Shown piece by piece: positions 1 through 9,109 of a stretch of 64,000 bases of DNA; within the stretch, counting starts at the first letter, position 1, and each line of letters opens with the position of its first letter. Source of the stretch: JBMNUM01 sp050946275 (GTDB taxonomy: Bacteria; Actinomycetota; Coriobacteriia; Coriobacteriales; CADBOM01). Under the pieces are notes generated by a model. It was not told where the DNA came from. It ran no database searches and saw nothing but the letters and a program-made list of their open reading frames with translations. The stretch covers positions 53,233 to 117,232 of the forward strand of contig JBMNUM010000004.1 of NCBI GenBank assembly GCA_050946275.1, written 5' to 3'. The position numbers and the translations under genes are program-made.

Positions 1-729
1 GCGGCGTGGGAGCTCCCCGATGGCACGTTCAAGGAGGGGAAGAAGTTCCTGCAGGTTTCGACGGACGAGGTCTACGGATCGCTCTCGCTCGATGAGCCGG
101 ATACGTTCTTCCGGGAGGATACGCCCATCCAGCCGCACAGCCCGTACTCCGCGAGCAAGGCTGCGGCCGACATGCTCGTCGGCGCGTACTGGGACACCTA
201 TAAGATGCCCGTCAACATTACGCGCTGCTCGAACAACTACGGGCCGTACCAGTTCCCGGAGAAGCTCATCCCGCTCATGATCAACAACGCCCTGCAGCAC
301 AAGAACCTGCCGGTCTACGGCGATGGTCTCAACGTGCGCGACTGGCTGTACGTCGAGGATCACTGCAAGGCCATCGACATGGTGGTGCGCGAGGGCGTGC
401 TCGGTGAGGTTTACAACATCGGCGGGCACAACGAGCATTCGAACATCTTCATCGTCAAGACCATCATCGCCGAGGTCTCCAAGGCCGTGGACGACCCCGA
501 GATCAACGAGGACCTCATCACCTACGTCGAGGATCGCAAGGGTCACGACCGCCGTTATGGCATCGCGCCCGACAAAATCAAGGCCGACCTGGGGTGGTAT
601 CCCGAGACGGCTTTCGCTGAGGGGATTGTCAAGACGATTCGCTGGTATCTCGATAATGCCGAGTGGATGCAGCACGTGATCGATGGCGATTACCTCGAGT
701 ACTACGAGAAGATGTATAGCGGGAAATAA
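1..729 (+). CDS. rfbB: dTDP-glucose 4,6-dehydratase, C-terminal 242 aa (5' truncated by window)
   Basis: Converts dTDP-glucose to dTDP-4-keto-6-deoxyglucose, the entry step for dTDP-deoxysugars. The frame is open from base 1, so the NAD-binding N-terminus lies outside the window. Visible family marks are VSTDEVYGS (the T-D-E catalytic segment), the SPYSASK YxxxK motif and the CSNNYGPYQFPEKLIP segment typical of RmlB. The C-terminus (DRKGHDRRYGIAPDKI) also fits RmlB. It ends 15 bases before the PEP mutase gene, so it is probably the upstream member of the phosphonate operon or of a preceding dTDP-sugar operon. Its product could feed the aminotransferase at 17225-18328, which belongs to the family acting on dTDP-4-keto-6-deoxyglucose. 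Confidence 0.93.
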   Translation, partial: AAWELPDGTFKEGKKFLQVSTDEVYGSLSLDEPDTFFREDTPIQPHSPYSASKAAADMLVGAYWDTYKMPVNITRCSNNYGPYQFPEKLIPLMINNALQHKNLPVYGDGLNVRDWLYVEDHCKAIDMVVREGVLGEVYNIGGHNEHSNIFIVKTIIAEVSKAVDDPEINEDLITYVEDRKGHDRRYGIAPDKIKADLGWYPETAFAEGIVKTIRWYLDNAEWMQHVIDGDYLEYYEKMYSGK

Positions 730-744
730 TCTCGGAGGACGAAC

Positions 745-2757
745 GTGAAAGCTCTAATTCTCAACTCGGGAGTCGGGTCTCGCATGGGCGCTCTGACGGA
801 GCATGTGCCCAAATGCATGGTGCAGCTTTCTCGCGAAGAGACGATTGTGAGCAGGCAGCTTAGGCAGCTTGCGGCTCATGGCATAGACGAGGTCGTCATG
901 ACCACGGGTAAGATGAGCGACGTTCTCGTGGATTACTGCGAGTCCCTCGGACTGCCCATCACGTTTCACTTTGTCCAGAATCCAGTGTATGCCGAGACGA
1001 ATTACATCTACTCCATCTATTGCGCGCGCGATCTTCTCGATGATGACATCGTGCTCATGCATGGCGATCTTGTGTTCGAGGATGGTGTTCTCGAGCGCGT
1101 GTTGGGATCAGAAACGAGTTGTATGGTGACAAGCTCGACGGCTCCCCTGCCCGAGAAGGATTTCAAAGCTGTTATCGAAGGGGGGATGATCCGCGCCGTT
1201 GGCATCGACCGTTTTGACAACGCCTTGGCGGCACAGCCTCTCTACAAATTCGAGAAGGCGGACTGGAAGATATGGCTCGACGAGATCGTCTCTTTCTGCG
1301 AAGCAGGTACAACGGGCTGCTATGCGGAAAATGCGCTGAACGAGGTGTCGCATTCAATGGAACTGCGCCCCCTCGACGTCAGGGAAATGCTGTGCTCGGA
1401 AGTTGATAATGTGGAGGATTTGATTGCGATGAAAGAGAATCTTGAGAACAACGCTGAGAAGTCCGTATACATGTGCTTTTCCACCGACATCATTCACAGC
1501 GGCCACATTGCGATAATCAAGAAGGCGGCTGCTCTGGGTAGCCTCATCGTTGGCGTTTTGAGCGACGAAGCCGTTATCGAGTACAAGCGCTTCCCGCTCC
1601 TTCCTTTCGAGGAGCGCAAAAGCATGATGGAGAATTTGGTCGGCGTTTCGAAGGTCGTCGAGCAGAAAACCCTCAGCTATCGCGAGAACCTCGAGAACCT
1701 CAAGCCCGACTACGTCGTCCATGGCGACGATTGGATCGAGGGGGTGCAGAAGCCGATTCGCGACGAAGTGATCTCTGTTCTCGAGACGTATGGCGGCGAG
1801 CTTGTGGAGTACCCGTATTCCAAGGACGACAAGTATGCTGCGCTCGACAAGCGCGCGCAGCTCGAGCTCTCCTCGCCCGATGCGCGCCGCGGGAGGCTGA
1901 AGAGGGCTCTCGCCATCAAGGGGACCATCACCGCCATGGAGGCCCACAGCGGCATCACCGGATTGATCGTCGAGAAGACCAAGGTCGAGGAGAACGGCGG
2001 GTTCCACCAGTTCGACGCGATGTGGGTGAGCTCCCTGTGCGACTCGACCGCGAAGGGCAAGCCTGACATTGAGCTCGTCGACATGACATCCCGGTTCCGC
2101 ACGATTGACGACATCATGGAGGTCACGACGAAGCCGATCATCTTCGATGGAGACACGGGCGGCCTTCCCGAGCATTTCGTCTACACGGTGAAGACGCTTG
2201 AGCGTATGGGTGTCTCGATGATCATCATCGAGGACAAGACGGGCCTCAAGAAGAACTCGCTGTTCGGCACCGAGGTCAAGCAGACCCAGGCGGCCATCCC
2301 CGACTTCTGCGAGAAGATCAGGGCCGGCAAGCGCGCGCAGCGGACGAAGGAGTTCATGATCTGCGCCCGCATCGAGAGCCTCATCCTCGAACAGGGCATG
2401 GAGGATGCCCTCGAGCGCGCCTTCGCGTTTGTCGAGGCAGGCGCGGACGCCATCATGATCCACAGCAGGAAGAAGGATCCCGCGGAGATCTTCGAGTTCA
2501 TCGAGAAGTTCAGGGCCCAGGACAAGGGGACGCCGGTCGTCGTCATCCCCACCTCGTTCAACACAGTGTACGAGGAGGAGTTCAAGGAGCGCGGCGCCAA
2601 CATCGTGATCTACGCGAACCAGCTCACGCGCACGGGCTTCCCGGCGATGCAGAACGCGGCCGAGCTCATCCTCAAGAACCACCGCGCGAAAGAATGCGAC
2701 GACATCTGCATGCCAATCAAAGACATCATCAGGCTGATTCCCGCAGACAGCGAGTAA
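745..2757 (+). CDS. pepM: Three-domain phosphoenolpyruvate mutase with two nucleotidyltransferase-like domains
   Basis: Predicted to form the C-P bond (PEP to phosphonopyruvate) and to nucleotide-activate a phosphonate. 670 aa. Residues about 1-235 are a sugar/choline-phosphate nucleotidyltransferase fold (GVGSRMGALTE...PKCM, LicC/PntC-like). Residues about 238-360 are a TagD-like cytidylyltransferase domain with HSGH as the HxGH motif. Residues about 380-670 are PEP mutase, with DGDTGG and the diagnostic EDKTGLKKNSL (EDKxGLKxNS) motif. The start is GTG with CGGAGG six bases upstream. The next gene is phosphonopyruvate decarboxylase, the expected pull for the unfavourable mutase equilibrium. 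The mutase domain is certain by motif; which nucleotidyl domain makes the CMP-phosphonate is inference. Confidence 0.93.
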   Translation: MKALILNSGVGSRMGALTEHVPKCMVQLSREETIVSRQLRQLAAHGIDEVVMTTGKMSDVLVDYCESLGLPITFHFVQNPVYAETNYIYSIYCARDLLDDDIVLMHGDLVFEDGVLERVLGSETSCMVTSSTAPLPEKDFKAVIEGGMIRAVGIDRFDNALAAQPLYKFEKADWKIWLDEIVSFCEAGTTGCYAENALNEVSHSMELRPLDVREMLCSEVDNVEDLIAMKENLENNAEKSVYMCFSTDIIHSGHIAIIKKAAALGSLIVGVLSDEAVIEYKRFPLLPFEERKSMMENLVGVSKVVEQKTLSYRENLENLKPDYVVHGDDWIEGVQKPIRDEVISVLETYGGELVEYPYSKDDKYAALDKRAQLELSSPDARRGRLKRALAIKGTITAMEAHSGITGLIVEKTKVEENGGFHQFDAMWVSSLCDSTAKGKPDIELVDMTSRFRTIDDIMEVTTKPIIFDGDTGGLPEHFVYTVKTLERMGVSMIIIEDKTGLKKNSLFGTEVKQTQAAIPDFCEKIRAGKRAQRTKEFMICARIESLILEQGMEDALERAFAFVEAGADAIMIHSRKKDPAEIFEFIEKFRAQDKGTPVVVIPTSFNTVYEEEFKERGANIVIYANQLTRTGFPAMQNAAELILKNHRAKECDDICMPIKDIIRLIPADSE

Positions 2758-2782
2758 ATGAGGCAAGGGACGGGGGAGAGTC

Positions 2783-3904
2783 ATGCAAGTCGAGACCTTG
2801 GTGGATGTTCTCGGTGCCGATTTCTTCGTGGGAGTTCCGGACTCCCAGCTCAAGGCGCTGTGCAACTATCTGATCAACACGTACGGGACCGACCCGCAGC
2901 ACCATGTGATCGCCGCCAACGAGGGCAACTGCACGGGTATCGCGGCTGGCTATCATCTGGCCACGGGCAAGAGCCCCGTCGTGTACATGCAGAACAGCGG
3001 CGAGGGAAACATCATCAACCCCGTCGCATCGCTGCTGAGCGATAAATGCTACGGCATCCCCGTGATATTCGTGATCGGGTGGCGCGGCGAGCCCGGCGTG
3101 CACGACGAGCCCCAGCATATCTATCAGGGTGCCGTCACGGTCGAGCTGCTCGACGTCATGGACATCGCCTCGTTCGTGATCGGACCCGAGACCACCGAGG
3201 ACGAGCTTCGAGCCGCCATGGATGGCTTCCGGGAGATTCTTGCCCAGGGCAAGAGCGTCGCGTTCGTCGTACGGAAAAAGGCCCTGGAGTACCAGGGCAA
3301 GGTGACGTATCGCAACGATTACACGCTGAGGCGCGAGCAGGTCATCGAGCGGGTTGTGCAGTTCACCGGCGACAACCCCATCGTCTCGACGACGGGCAAG
3401 ACGAGCCGCGAGCTCTTCGAAATCCGCGAGGCCGCCGGCGACGGCCATGGTCGCGACTTCCTGACCGTGGGATCCATGGGCCATTCTTCCTCGATCGCGT
3501 TGGGCGTGGCCTTGAAGAAGCCGGACGCCACTGTCTGGTGCATCGATGGGGATGGTGCTGCATTGATGCACATGGGTTCTCTCGGGCTCCTCGGCTCTCT
3601 CAAGCCGGCGAATTTCGTGCACATCCTCGTCAACAACGAAGCCCATGAGAGCGTCGGCGGGCAACCCACGGCGGCGCATGCTTTCAGCTTTGCCGAAATC
3701 GCGAGCGCTTGCGGGTATCCCTATACGGCTACGGTTGATAATCTGGAAGACCTCGGTTCCGAGCTCGCAGCTGCAAGGGACCGCGGGCAGCTATCTCTTA
3801 TCGAGGTGAAGTGCGCTATCGGCGCCCGCGACGATCTGGGGCGCCCGACCACGACGGCGCAGGAGAACAAGCGGGCGTTCATGGATCATTTGGACGAGCT
3901 GTAG
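2783..3904 (+). CDS. ppd: Phosphonopyruvate decarboxylase (ThDP-dependent)
   Basis: Decarboxylates phosphonopyruvate to phosphonoacetaldehyde, making C-P bond synthesis irreversible. 373 aa, the usual length for the single-chain enzyme. The N-terminal pyrimidine-binding domain shows FVGVPDSQLKALC and ANEGNCTGIAAGY (catalytic Glu of the ANEG segment). The C-terminal domain carries the ThDP-pyrophosphate motif CIDGDGAALMHMGSL ending in the NNEAHESVGGQPT segment. ATG start with a purine-rich GGGGGAGAG upstream. It sits 25 bases after pepM and 4 bases before the Fe-type alcohol dehydrogenase, so all three are co-transcribed. Confidence 0.94.
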   Translation: MQVETLVDVLGADFFVGVPDSQLKALCNYLINTYGTDPQHHVIAANEGNCTGIAAGYHLATGKSPVVYMQNSGEGNIINPVASLLSDKCYGIPVIFVIGWRGEPGVHDEPQHIYQGAVTVELLDVMDIASFVIGPETTEDELRAAMDGFREILAQGKSVAFVVRKKALEYQGKVTYRNDYTLRREQVIERVVQFTGDNPIVSTTGKTSRELFEIREAAGDGHGRDFLTVGSMGHSSSIALGVALKKPDATVWCIDGDGAALMHMGSLGLLGSLKPANFVHILVNNEAHESVGGQPTAAHAFSFAEIASACGYPYTATVDNLEDLGSELAAARDRGQLSLIEVKCAIGARDDLGRPTTTAQENKRAFMDHLDEL

Positions 3905-3908
3905 GGCT

Positions 3909-5033
3909 ATGGATAGACGCGAATTCGGTTCGAGCTCGGTGTTTATCGGCGATGATGCCTACGAGGCCATCGCCGATGTCCTCTCCGACGCGCGGTGCAT
4001 CCTGCTCGTGCATGGCAGGTCGTATGCCCGGTTCGTCGAGCTTGCCTCGTTCATCGAGTCCCTGCCGGCGCGGATCGTCCATTTTACCGGCTATTCCCCC
4101 AATCCCCTTTACGAGGAGGCGCTGGAGGGTAGGAAGCTGTTCCTTTCCGAGGGATGCGATGCCATCGTGACCGTCGGCGGCGGCAGCGCCATCGACACGG
4201 CGAAGGCGATCAAGCTGTTCTCCGCCATGGCGGATTGCGATGACTATCTCGCGGCGCCTGCGGTCAGGTCTGCGGTGTCGCATGTGGCGGTTCCCACGAC
4301 GGCGGGGACGGGGAGCGAGGGCAACGGCAATATCGTGCTGTACCGAAACGGCGTGAAGCAGTCCCTGCACGAGGATTTCGTCGTGCCCGAATACGCCGTG
4401 CTCGTGCCCGCCCTCGTCAAGTCCCTCCCCGATTATCAGAAGAAGTCGACGGCGCTCGACGCATATTGCCAGTGCTTTGAGTCTCTTTGGGCCGTCGCGG
4501 CAACGGATGAGTCCCGTCGCTATGCAGCTGAGGGGTTACGTCTGCTCGACGCGAACATCGAGCGGTATTTCGACGGGGACGTCTCCGTTGCCGGGAGCAT
4601 GCAACTCGGCGCGCACTACAGTGGTCGTGCCATCGACATCTCCAAGACGACCGCTGCGCATGCCATGAGCTACAAGCTCTCGTCGATGTACGGCATCGCG
4701 CACGGACACGCCGTGGCGCTGACGCTGCCGCATATCTGCGCGCTTACGGTTGAGCGCCTCGAGGAAGACGGCGATGCGACACACGGCAAGTTGCGTTCTG
4801 CCCTGCAGACGATAAGGGATATCATATCTCCAGACGGTAATTGGCATGACGTGACGATTCGCCTGTTTGACGTGCTCGGGAAGGCCGCTTTTGCTCCGCT
4901 TGCGCAGGCGGCGGTGGGGGACATCTCGATATTGGTGGAGTCTGTCAATCCAGTCCGTCTTGGAAACAACCCGCTTGCGCTGGACGAACGTGATTTGAAC
5001 GAGCTGTACCGCAAGGTTTTCTTTTCTGAGTGA
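3909..5033 (+). CDS. Iron-type alcohol dehydrogenase, probable phosphonoacetaldehyde reductase
   Basis: 374 aa group III (Fe-ADH) dehydrogenase. The NAD(P)-binding motif GGGSAIDTAK and the VPTTAGTGSE segment are intact. Likely metal ligands are the Asp in TALDAYCQ and the histidines in TTAAHAMSY and GIAHGHAVAL. Placed directly after phosphonopyruvate decarboxylase, it most simply reduces phosphonoacetaldehyde to 2-hydroxyethylphosphonate, as PhpC/FomC-type enzymes of this family do. No aminotransferase for 2-aminoethylphosphonate is in the operon, which favours hydroxyethylphosphonate as the product. The family is clear; the substrate is inferred from context. Confidence 0.86.
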   Translation: MDRREFGSSSVFIGDDAYEAIADVLSDARCILLVHGRSYARFVELASFIESLPARIVHFTGYSPNPLYEEALEGRKLFLSEGCDAIVTVGGGSAIDTAKAIKLFSAMADCDDYLAAPAVRSAVSHVAVPTTAGTGSEGNGNIVLYRNGVKQSLHEDFVVPEYAVLVPALVKSLPDYQKKSTALDAYCQCFESLWAVAATDESRRYAAEGLRLLDANIERYFDGDVSVAGSMQLGAHYSGRAIDISKTTAAHAMSYKLSSMYGIAHGHAVALTLPHICALTVERLEEDGDATHGKLRSALQTIRDIISPDGNWHDVTIRLFDVLGKAAFAPLAQAAVGDISILVESVNPVRLGNNPLALDERDLNELYRKVFFSE

Positions 5034-5046
5034 TAGGAGCGCTGTT

Positions 5047-5898
5047 TTGTCTAACGGTGAGGACAAGTATGTCCTACATACCAGCGAAGATGGAACCGAG
5101 TTCTATCTGAGCAAGGAGTACGGGCTCGCGGATCTTCAGAGAACCCAGGATCGATCGGTCGAGATGATGAAGGTCATCGTCGACATCTTCGAGAAGAACT
5201 GCATCGACTATTGTCTGGCCCATGGCACCTTGCTCGGGCTTGTCAGGCACGGCGATTTCATCCCATGGGATGATGATGTCGACCTTTTCGTGTTCGACAA
5301 CGATTACGCGCGGGCCATACAGGCGCTCCGCCGATTTCTTCCGCAGGACATGGTCGTGCACAACAAGAGGGTCGATCCGATCTACTGGCCGCCCTGGACC
5401 AAGATCCGGGATGTTGGCAGCGACACATACGAGTCTCTCTGGGTGATTGATCGCCGGATGAAATACCACGGCATCTGCGTGGATATCCTCCATGTGACTC
5501 CTGCCCGGAAGCTTCCTAAGCAGGAGGACGAAACCGGGAAGAGGGGCGGCTTGCGCGGGCTGTTCTCCAAGAAGGAGCCCGAGCCGCAGGCGATGGCAGC
5601 CGATGAGGAGCAGCGCGACTACGAGCCGCTGGGGTTCGGCGAGTATCCCAGCGTGGGTCAGGGCCTCACCTGCATCGCGAACATGGATACTGTCATCGAG
5701 TGCACTTTCGACTATGATGACGTGTTTCCCACCAAGAAGGCGGTCTTCAGGGGAATCGAAGTCGCCGTTCCGAACAATCCGGATGGGGTGCTCTCGTCTA
5801 TGTACGGTGATTATATGAGGTTGCCGGATCTCGAAGACCGGAAGCCCCATTTCGACCGAGTGACTTTCTTTGATGACGTGCAGAATGAATCTGAGTAG
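5047..5898 (+). CDS. licD: LicD-family phosphotransferase
   Basis: 283 aa. LicD enzymes move phosphocholine (or similar phospho-groups) from a CDP-activated donor to glycans or teichoic acids on the cytoplasmic side. The hallmark HGTLLGLVRHGDFIPWDDDVD is split between residues about 58 and 80 and contains the DDD metal-binding triad. TTG start preceded by AGGAG at the end of the previous gene. Position after the phosphonate genes suggests it transfers a CMP-activated phosphonate instead of phosphocholine. A Lys/Glu-rich stretch around residues 155-185 looks like a flexible insertion. Confidence 0.88.
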   Translation: MSNGEDKYVLHTSEDGTEFYLSKEYGLADLQRTQDRSVEMMKVIVDIFEKNCIDYCLAHGTLLGLVRHGDFIPWDDDVDLFVFDNDYARAIQALRRFLPQDMVVHNKRVDPIYWPPWTKIRDVGSDTYESLWVIDRRMKYHGICVDILHVTPARKLPKQEDETGKRGGLRGLFSKKEPEPQAMAADEEQRDYEPLGFGEYPSVGQGLTCIANMDTVIECTFDYDDVFPTKKAVFRGIEVAVPNNPDGVLSSMYGDYMRLPDLEDRKPHFDRVTFFDDVQNESE

Positions 5899-5910
5899 GG
5901 GATTGATGCA

Positions 5911-8199
5911 ATGATCGACGAAGCATGCAAGGTGACCGTTGTCTGCATCGCCTATAACCAGGAGCAGTACATCGCGCAGGCCCTCGAGAGCTTTATCTCC
6001 CAGAAGACGGATTTCAAGTTTCAGATCTTCGTTGGCGAGGATAGGGGCACCGATGGCACAAAGGACATCATCCTCGATTACGCCGCGCGCTATCCGGGGT
6101 TGATCGTCCCCTTCATCCGCGAGGAGAACATGGGCGCCCAGCGCAACCTCATCGATTTATGCCGACGGGCCGGCACGCCCTACATTGCTCTTTGCGAGGG
6201 AGATGACTACTGGCTCGATGACTTCAAGTTGCAGAAGCAATACGAGCTGATGGAAGAGCATCCCGAGTACCGGGCCTGTTTCCACAACACGCGTATCGAT
6301 GCCGACCAGGATTGGTACCTGAACAGCTACTATATCCCGAACGAAGAGGGAGAGCGCTGCATCCCCAGCTCCATCCCCGGCTACGACAATGAGCTGACGA
6401 GCATGAGGATGGACTATTATATCGGTCTTGGGCCCGCGCATACGTCGTCGATTTTCTATCGATGGGACAACGACCGCGAGATTCCCGAGTGGTATTACAA
6501 CCACATCTACGGGGACCATTCGCTCATGATGATACAGGCGGGCGACGGGCCCATCGGATTCATTCCCGAGACCATGTCCGCCTATCGTCGCCATGAGGCC
6601 GGGGCAAGCGCCATCATGTTCGAGAACAAGACCGAGCATTTCCTGAAGAGCCGAGAGTCGTGGATTGCCATGGCGACCGATCTCGAAAGGTATTTCAAGA
6701 AGCATTACGGAACGTTCGCGAACAAGGAGATACAGGAGAGGATCATCACCGAGTTCGCGAATTACACGAGGTCGATTGCCGCCTCGGGAGACGACGTGCT
6801 TCTGGCAGAGGCCTTCGCGAAGCATCTGTATGCGGTAAAGCTCTATATGGAGCACAGGGATCGCCTCAACGCTGAGCACAAGAAGCTGAACGGCCTGTTC
6901 ACCGAGGAAGAACTCGATATTCTCTGGAAAAACGAATCCGTGAAAGACTTCCTCGCCGACAAGGTCGTCAAGCGCCACGAGGCCATCGAGCGCGACCTGC
7001 TGCTCAAGGCGAGCCAGTACTCCGAATTCGCATTGCTTCCCAAGGACAAGTCGATCTGGGCTTTCTCCTGCGATGGCTATAACGCCTATTCCAATAACGC
7101 GCGATATCTTTTCGAATACATCATCGCGTTTCATCCGGAAATCAAGCCCGTGTGGATCACGAAGAGCAAAGGCGTGTTGAACTTTGCGCGTGCAGAGCAT
7201 CTTCCAATCGTGAGTTTTGGGACTCCAGAGTGCACGGAAATCCTCAAGAGGGCATCCGTTGCGTTCTTCAATGACAGCAAGGTCGTGAGCTTCCGCGTCA
7301 AGGGCTTCAACAAGGGGATCAAGATGGTCAGGCTTGGCACGGGTTTCCATCTTGATGACACCCGCACGAGAGCCAGATACTCCAGTCCGGAGTTCAATCC
7401 GGAGGCAACGGTCGATGATGTTGCCAAGCTGCACGTCGGCAAGTACGGAAAGGCCTTAGTGAACAGCCTGAACATAGACTTCTTCACAGAGCACAGCGAG
7501 GATTTCGAGCTCGCTCTGGCACCGAACGCTCTTATGAAGGAGGTGCTCCGAGACTTCCTTCATATTCCGGAGGACCGCATCCTCGTCTGCGGCTCACCTC
7601 GCTCCGAGGCCTTGCTCGACAACACCGCCGACCATACGCGCAGAATCATTTTCGCGCCGTCAATCGACAAGGGCGTCACCGACCAAGAGGCCTTCATCGA
7701 CGATTTCTTCAGCCATCTGGACGACATCAACGATTGCCTCGAGCAACTGGACTTGTACATGGACGTCTACATACAATCCGGTTTTTCCGGTGCCGACAAG
7801 AAGCGCATCGAGGACAGGATCGACCAGTACCAATACGTTAATTTGCTGAGAACACACGATATATACAAGGATTTGGCCCGCTATGAGCTGATGATTAGCG
7901 ATTACAGCAATGTCATGTACGACTATCTGCTGCTCGATCGCCCGATAGTGGTTTTTAATCCAAACCGCGAGAAGACTATCGAGCGCATTTCCATGTTTTA
8001 CGACTATAACGACATGATTCCCGGCGAACAGGTGGTGACGTGGGATGATGTGCTGGCAGAGGTCGTTAAATGTCTCGAGAATCCGGAGAGGGGAGCCGAG
8101 ACGAGGGCGAGGGTTCGTGATGTCGCATACGACTATCCGCTCGATATGAACATCTGCGAGACGATTGTCGAGGAAGTCAAGCGGAGGATCGGGTTTTAG
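5911..8199 (+). CDS. GT2 glycosyltransferase fused to a degenerate CDP-glycerol glycerophosphotransferase (TagF-like) domain
   Basis: 762 aa. Residues about 8-240 are a GT-A glycosyltransferase (VTVVCIAYNQEQYIAQALES, CEGDDYW). Residues about 375-760 match the TagF/TagB family, with the donor-site segment MISDYSNVMYDYLLLDRP. Two departures stand out. The GT2 motif usually written DDxSTDGT reads EDRGTDGT. The TagF WHG(T/S)G segment reads RLGTG, so the catalytic His is absent, and the later HP motif region reads IQSGFSG. It may therefore act on a different donor or be non-catalytic in one domain. It is the sixth gene of the phosphonate operon, 12 bases after licD. Confidence 0.82.
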   Translation: MIDEACKVTVVCIAYNQEQYIAQALESFISQKTDFKFQIFVGEDRGTDGTKDIILDYAARYPGLIVPFIREENMGAQRNLIDLCRRAGTPYIALCEGDDYWLDDFKLQKQYELMEEHPEYRACFHNTRIDADQDWYLNSYYIPNEEGERCIPSSIPGYDNELTSMRMDYYIGLGPAHTSSIFYRWDNDREIPEWYYNHIYGDHSLMMIQAGDGPIGFIPETMSAYRRHEAGASAIMFENKTEHFLKSRESWIAMATDLERYFKKHYGTFANKEIQERIITEFANYTRSIAASGDDVLLAEAFAKHLYAVKLYMEHRDRLNAEHKKLNGLFTEEELDILWKNESVKDFLADKVVKRHEAIERDLLLKASQYSEFALLPKDKSIWAFSCDGYNAYSNNARYLFEYIIAFHPEIKPVWITKSKGVLNFARAEHLPIVSFGTPECTEILKRASVAFFNDSKVVSFRVKGFNKGIKMVRLGTGFHLDDTRTRARYSSPEFNPEATVDDVAKLHVGKYGKALVNSLNIDFFTEHSEDFELALAPNALMKEVLRDFLHIPEDRILVCGSPRSEALLDNTADHTRRIIFAPSIDKGVTDQEAFIDDFFSHLDDINDCLEQLDLYMDVYIQSGFSGADKKRIEDRIDQYQYVNLLRTHDIYKDLARYELMISDYSNVMYDYLLLDRPIVVFNPNREKTIERISMFYDYNDMIPGEQVVTWDDVLAEVVKCLENPERGAETRARVRDVAYDYPLDMNICETIVEEVKRRIGF

Positions 8200-8296
8200 G
8201 CATGTCACCGATGATTCACGTTCGGCAACGTCTGGCAGGAGTCAAAACCGATAGAATAGTGTTTCGTTCGCATGAGGGAAGTGGAATCGGAGCATA

Positions 8297-9109
8297 ATGC
8301 TTGAAGCATTATCCACAATCATCAAGGATATCTGGGAGTGGCGCGATCAGATTCGCCGCCTTGCCGTCTTCGAGCTGCTGAAGAAGGCTCGCGGCACGGC
8401 GTTGGGCTGGGCGTGGCTGTTCATCAAGCCGGGCACCTACCTGTTCTGCTTCTGGTTCGCCCTCGAGATCGGCCTGCGCTCCGGATCGACCGATCCGTCC
8501 GCGCCGCCGTTCTTCCTCTGGCTGTGCGCCGGCATGATCCCCTGGTTCTTCATGCAGGACATGCTCGGCCTCGGTGTCGACACATTGCATCGCTACCCAT
8601 ACCTGGTCAACAAGATCAAGTTCCCCATCGGGGGAATTCCGGCGATCTACACGTTCGCGACGCTCATCTTGCAGCTCATGCTGCTCGTCGTGCTCTTCGT
8701 CGTGTACTTCCTGTCGGGAATGAAGCCGGACATCTATCTGCTGCAGGTGCCCATATTGCTCATCATGATGCTCGTGTTCTGGTACATAGCATCGATGATG
8801 TTCTCCCTGCTCTCGGGTATGAGCAAGGACTTCGCAAACCTCATGTCGGCGCTCTCGACGCCGTTCTTCTGGCTGTCGGGCGCGATCTTCGATGTGAATT
8901 CGATCGGTAGCCACACCATCCAGCGCATCCTCGATTTCAACCCCATCACGTTCTTCATCAACGCGTTCCGCGACACGTTCTACTACAAGACGTGGTTCTG
9001 GGAGAACACGAGCGCATGCGTCGGCTTCGCCATCGTGTTCGTTATCACCTTGGTCGTGATGCTCTGGCTCTACAAGAAGGTCAGCAAGGAGGTCGCCGAT
9101 GTCCTCTGA
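8297..9109 (+). CDS. tagG: Teichoic acid/polysaccharide ABC exporter, permease (TagG-like)
   Basis: 270 aa ABC-2 type permease with about six hydrophobic segments and the family pattern GWAWLFIKPGTYLFCFWFAL near the N-terminus and PFFWLSGAIFDV in the middle. Exports undecaprenyl-linked polymer across the cytoplasmic membrane together with the ATPase that follows. The stop overlaps the ATPase start by 11 bases, indicating translational coupling. A 97-base gap separates it from the preceding gene. Confidence 0.9.
   Translation: MLEALSTIIKDIWEWRDQIRRLAVFELLKKARGTALGWAWLFIKPGTYLFCFWFALEIGLRSGSTDPSAPPFFLWLCAGMIPWFFMQDMLGLGVDTLHRYPYLVNKIKFPIGGIPAIYTFATLILQLMLLVVLFVVYFLSGMKPDIYLLQVPILLIMMLVFWYIASMMFSLLSGMSKDFANLMSALSTPFFWLSGAIFDVNSIGSHTIQRILDFNPITFFINAFRDTFYYKTWFWENTSACVGFAIVFVITLVVMLWLYKKVSKEVADVL

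Noticed and set aside
1354..2865. A 503-codon minus-strand frame opposite the PEP mutase
   Set aside because: Antisense shadow of a well-supported gene, with no domain and no ribosome site. The same applies to the long antisense frames at 19685-21706, 21722-23599 and 48582-51098.
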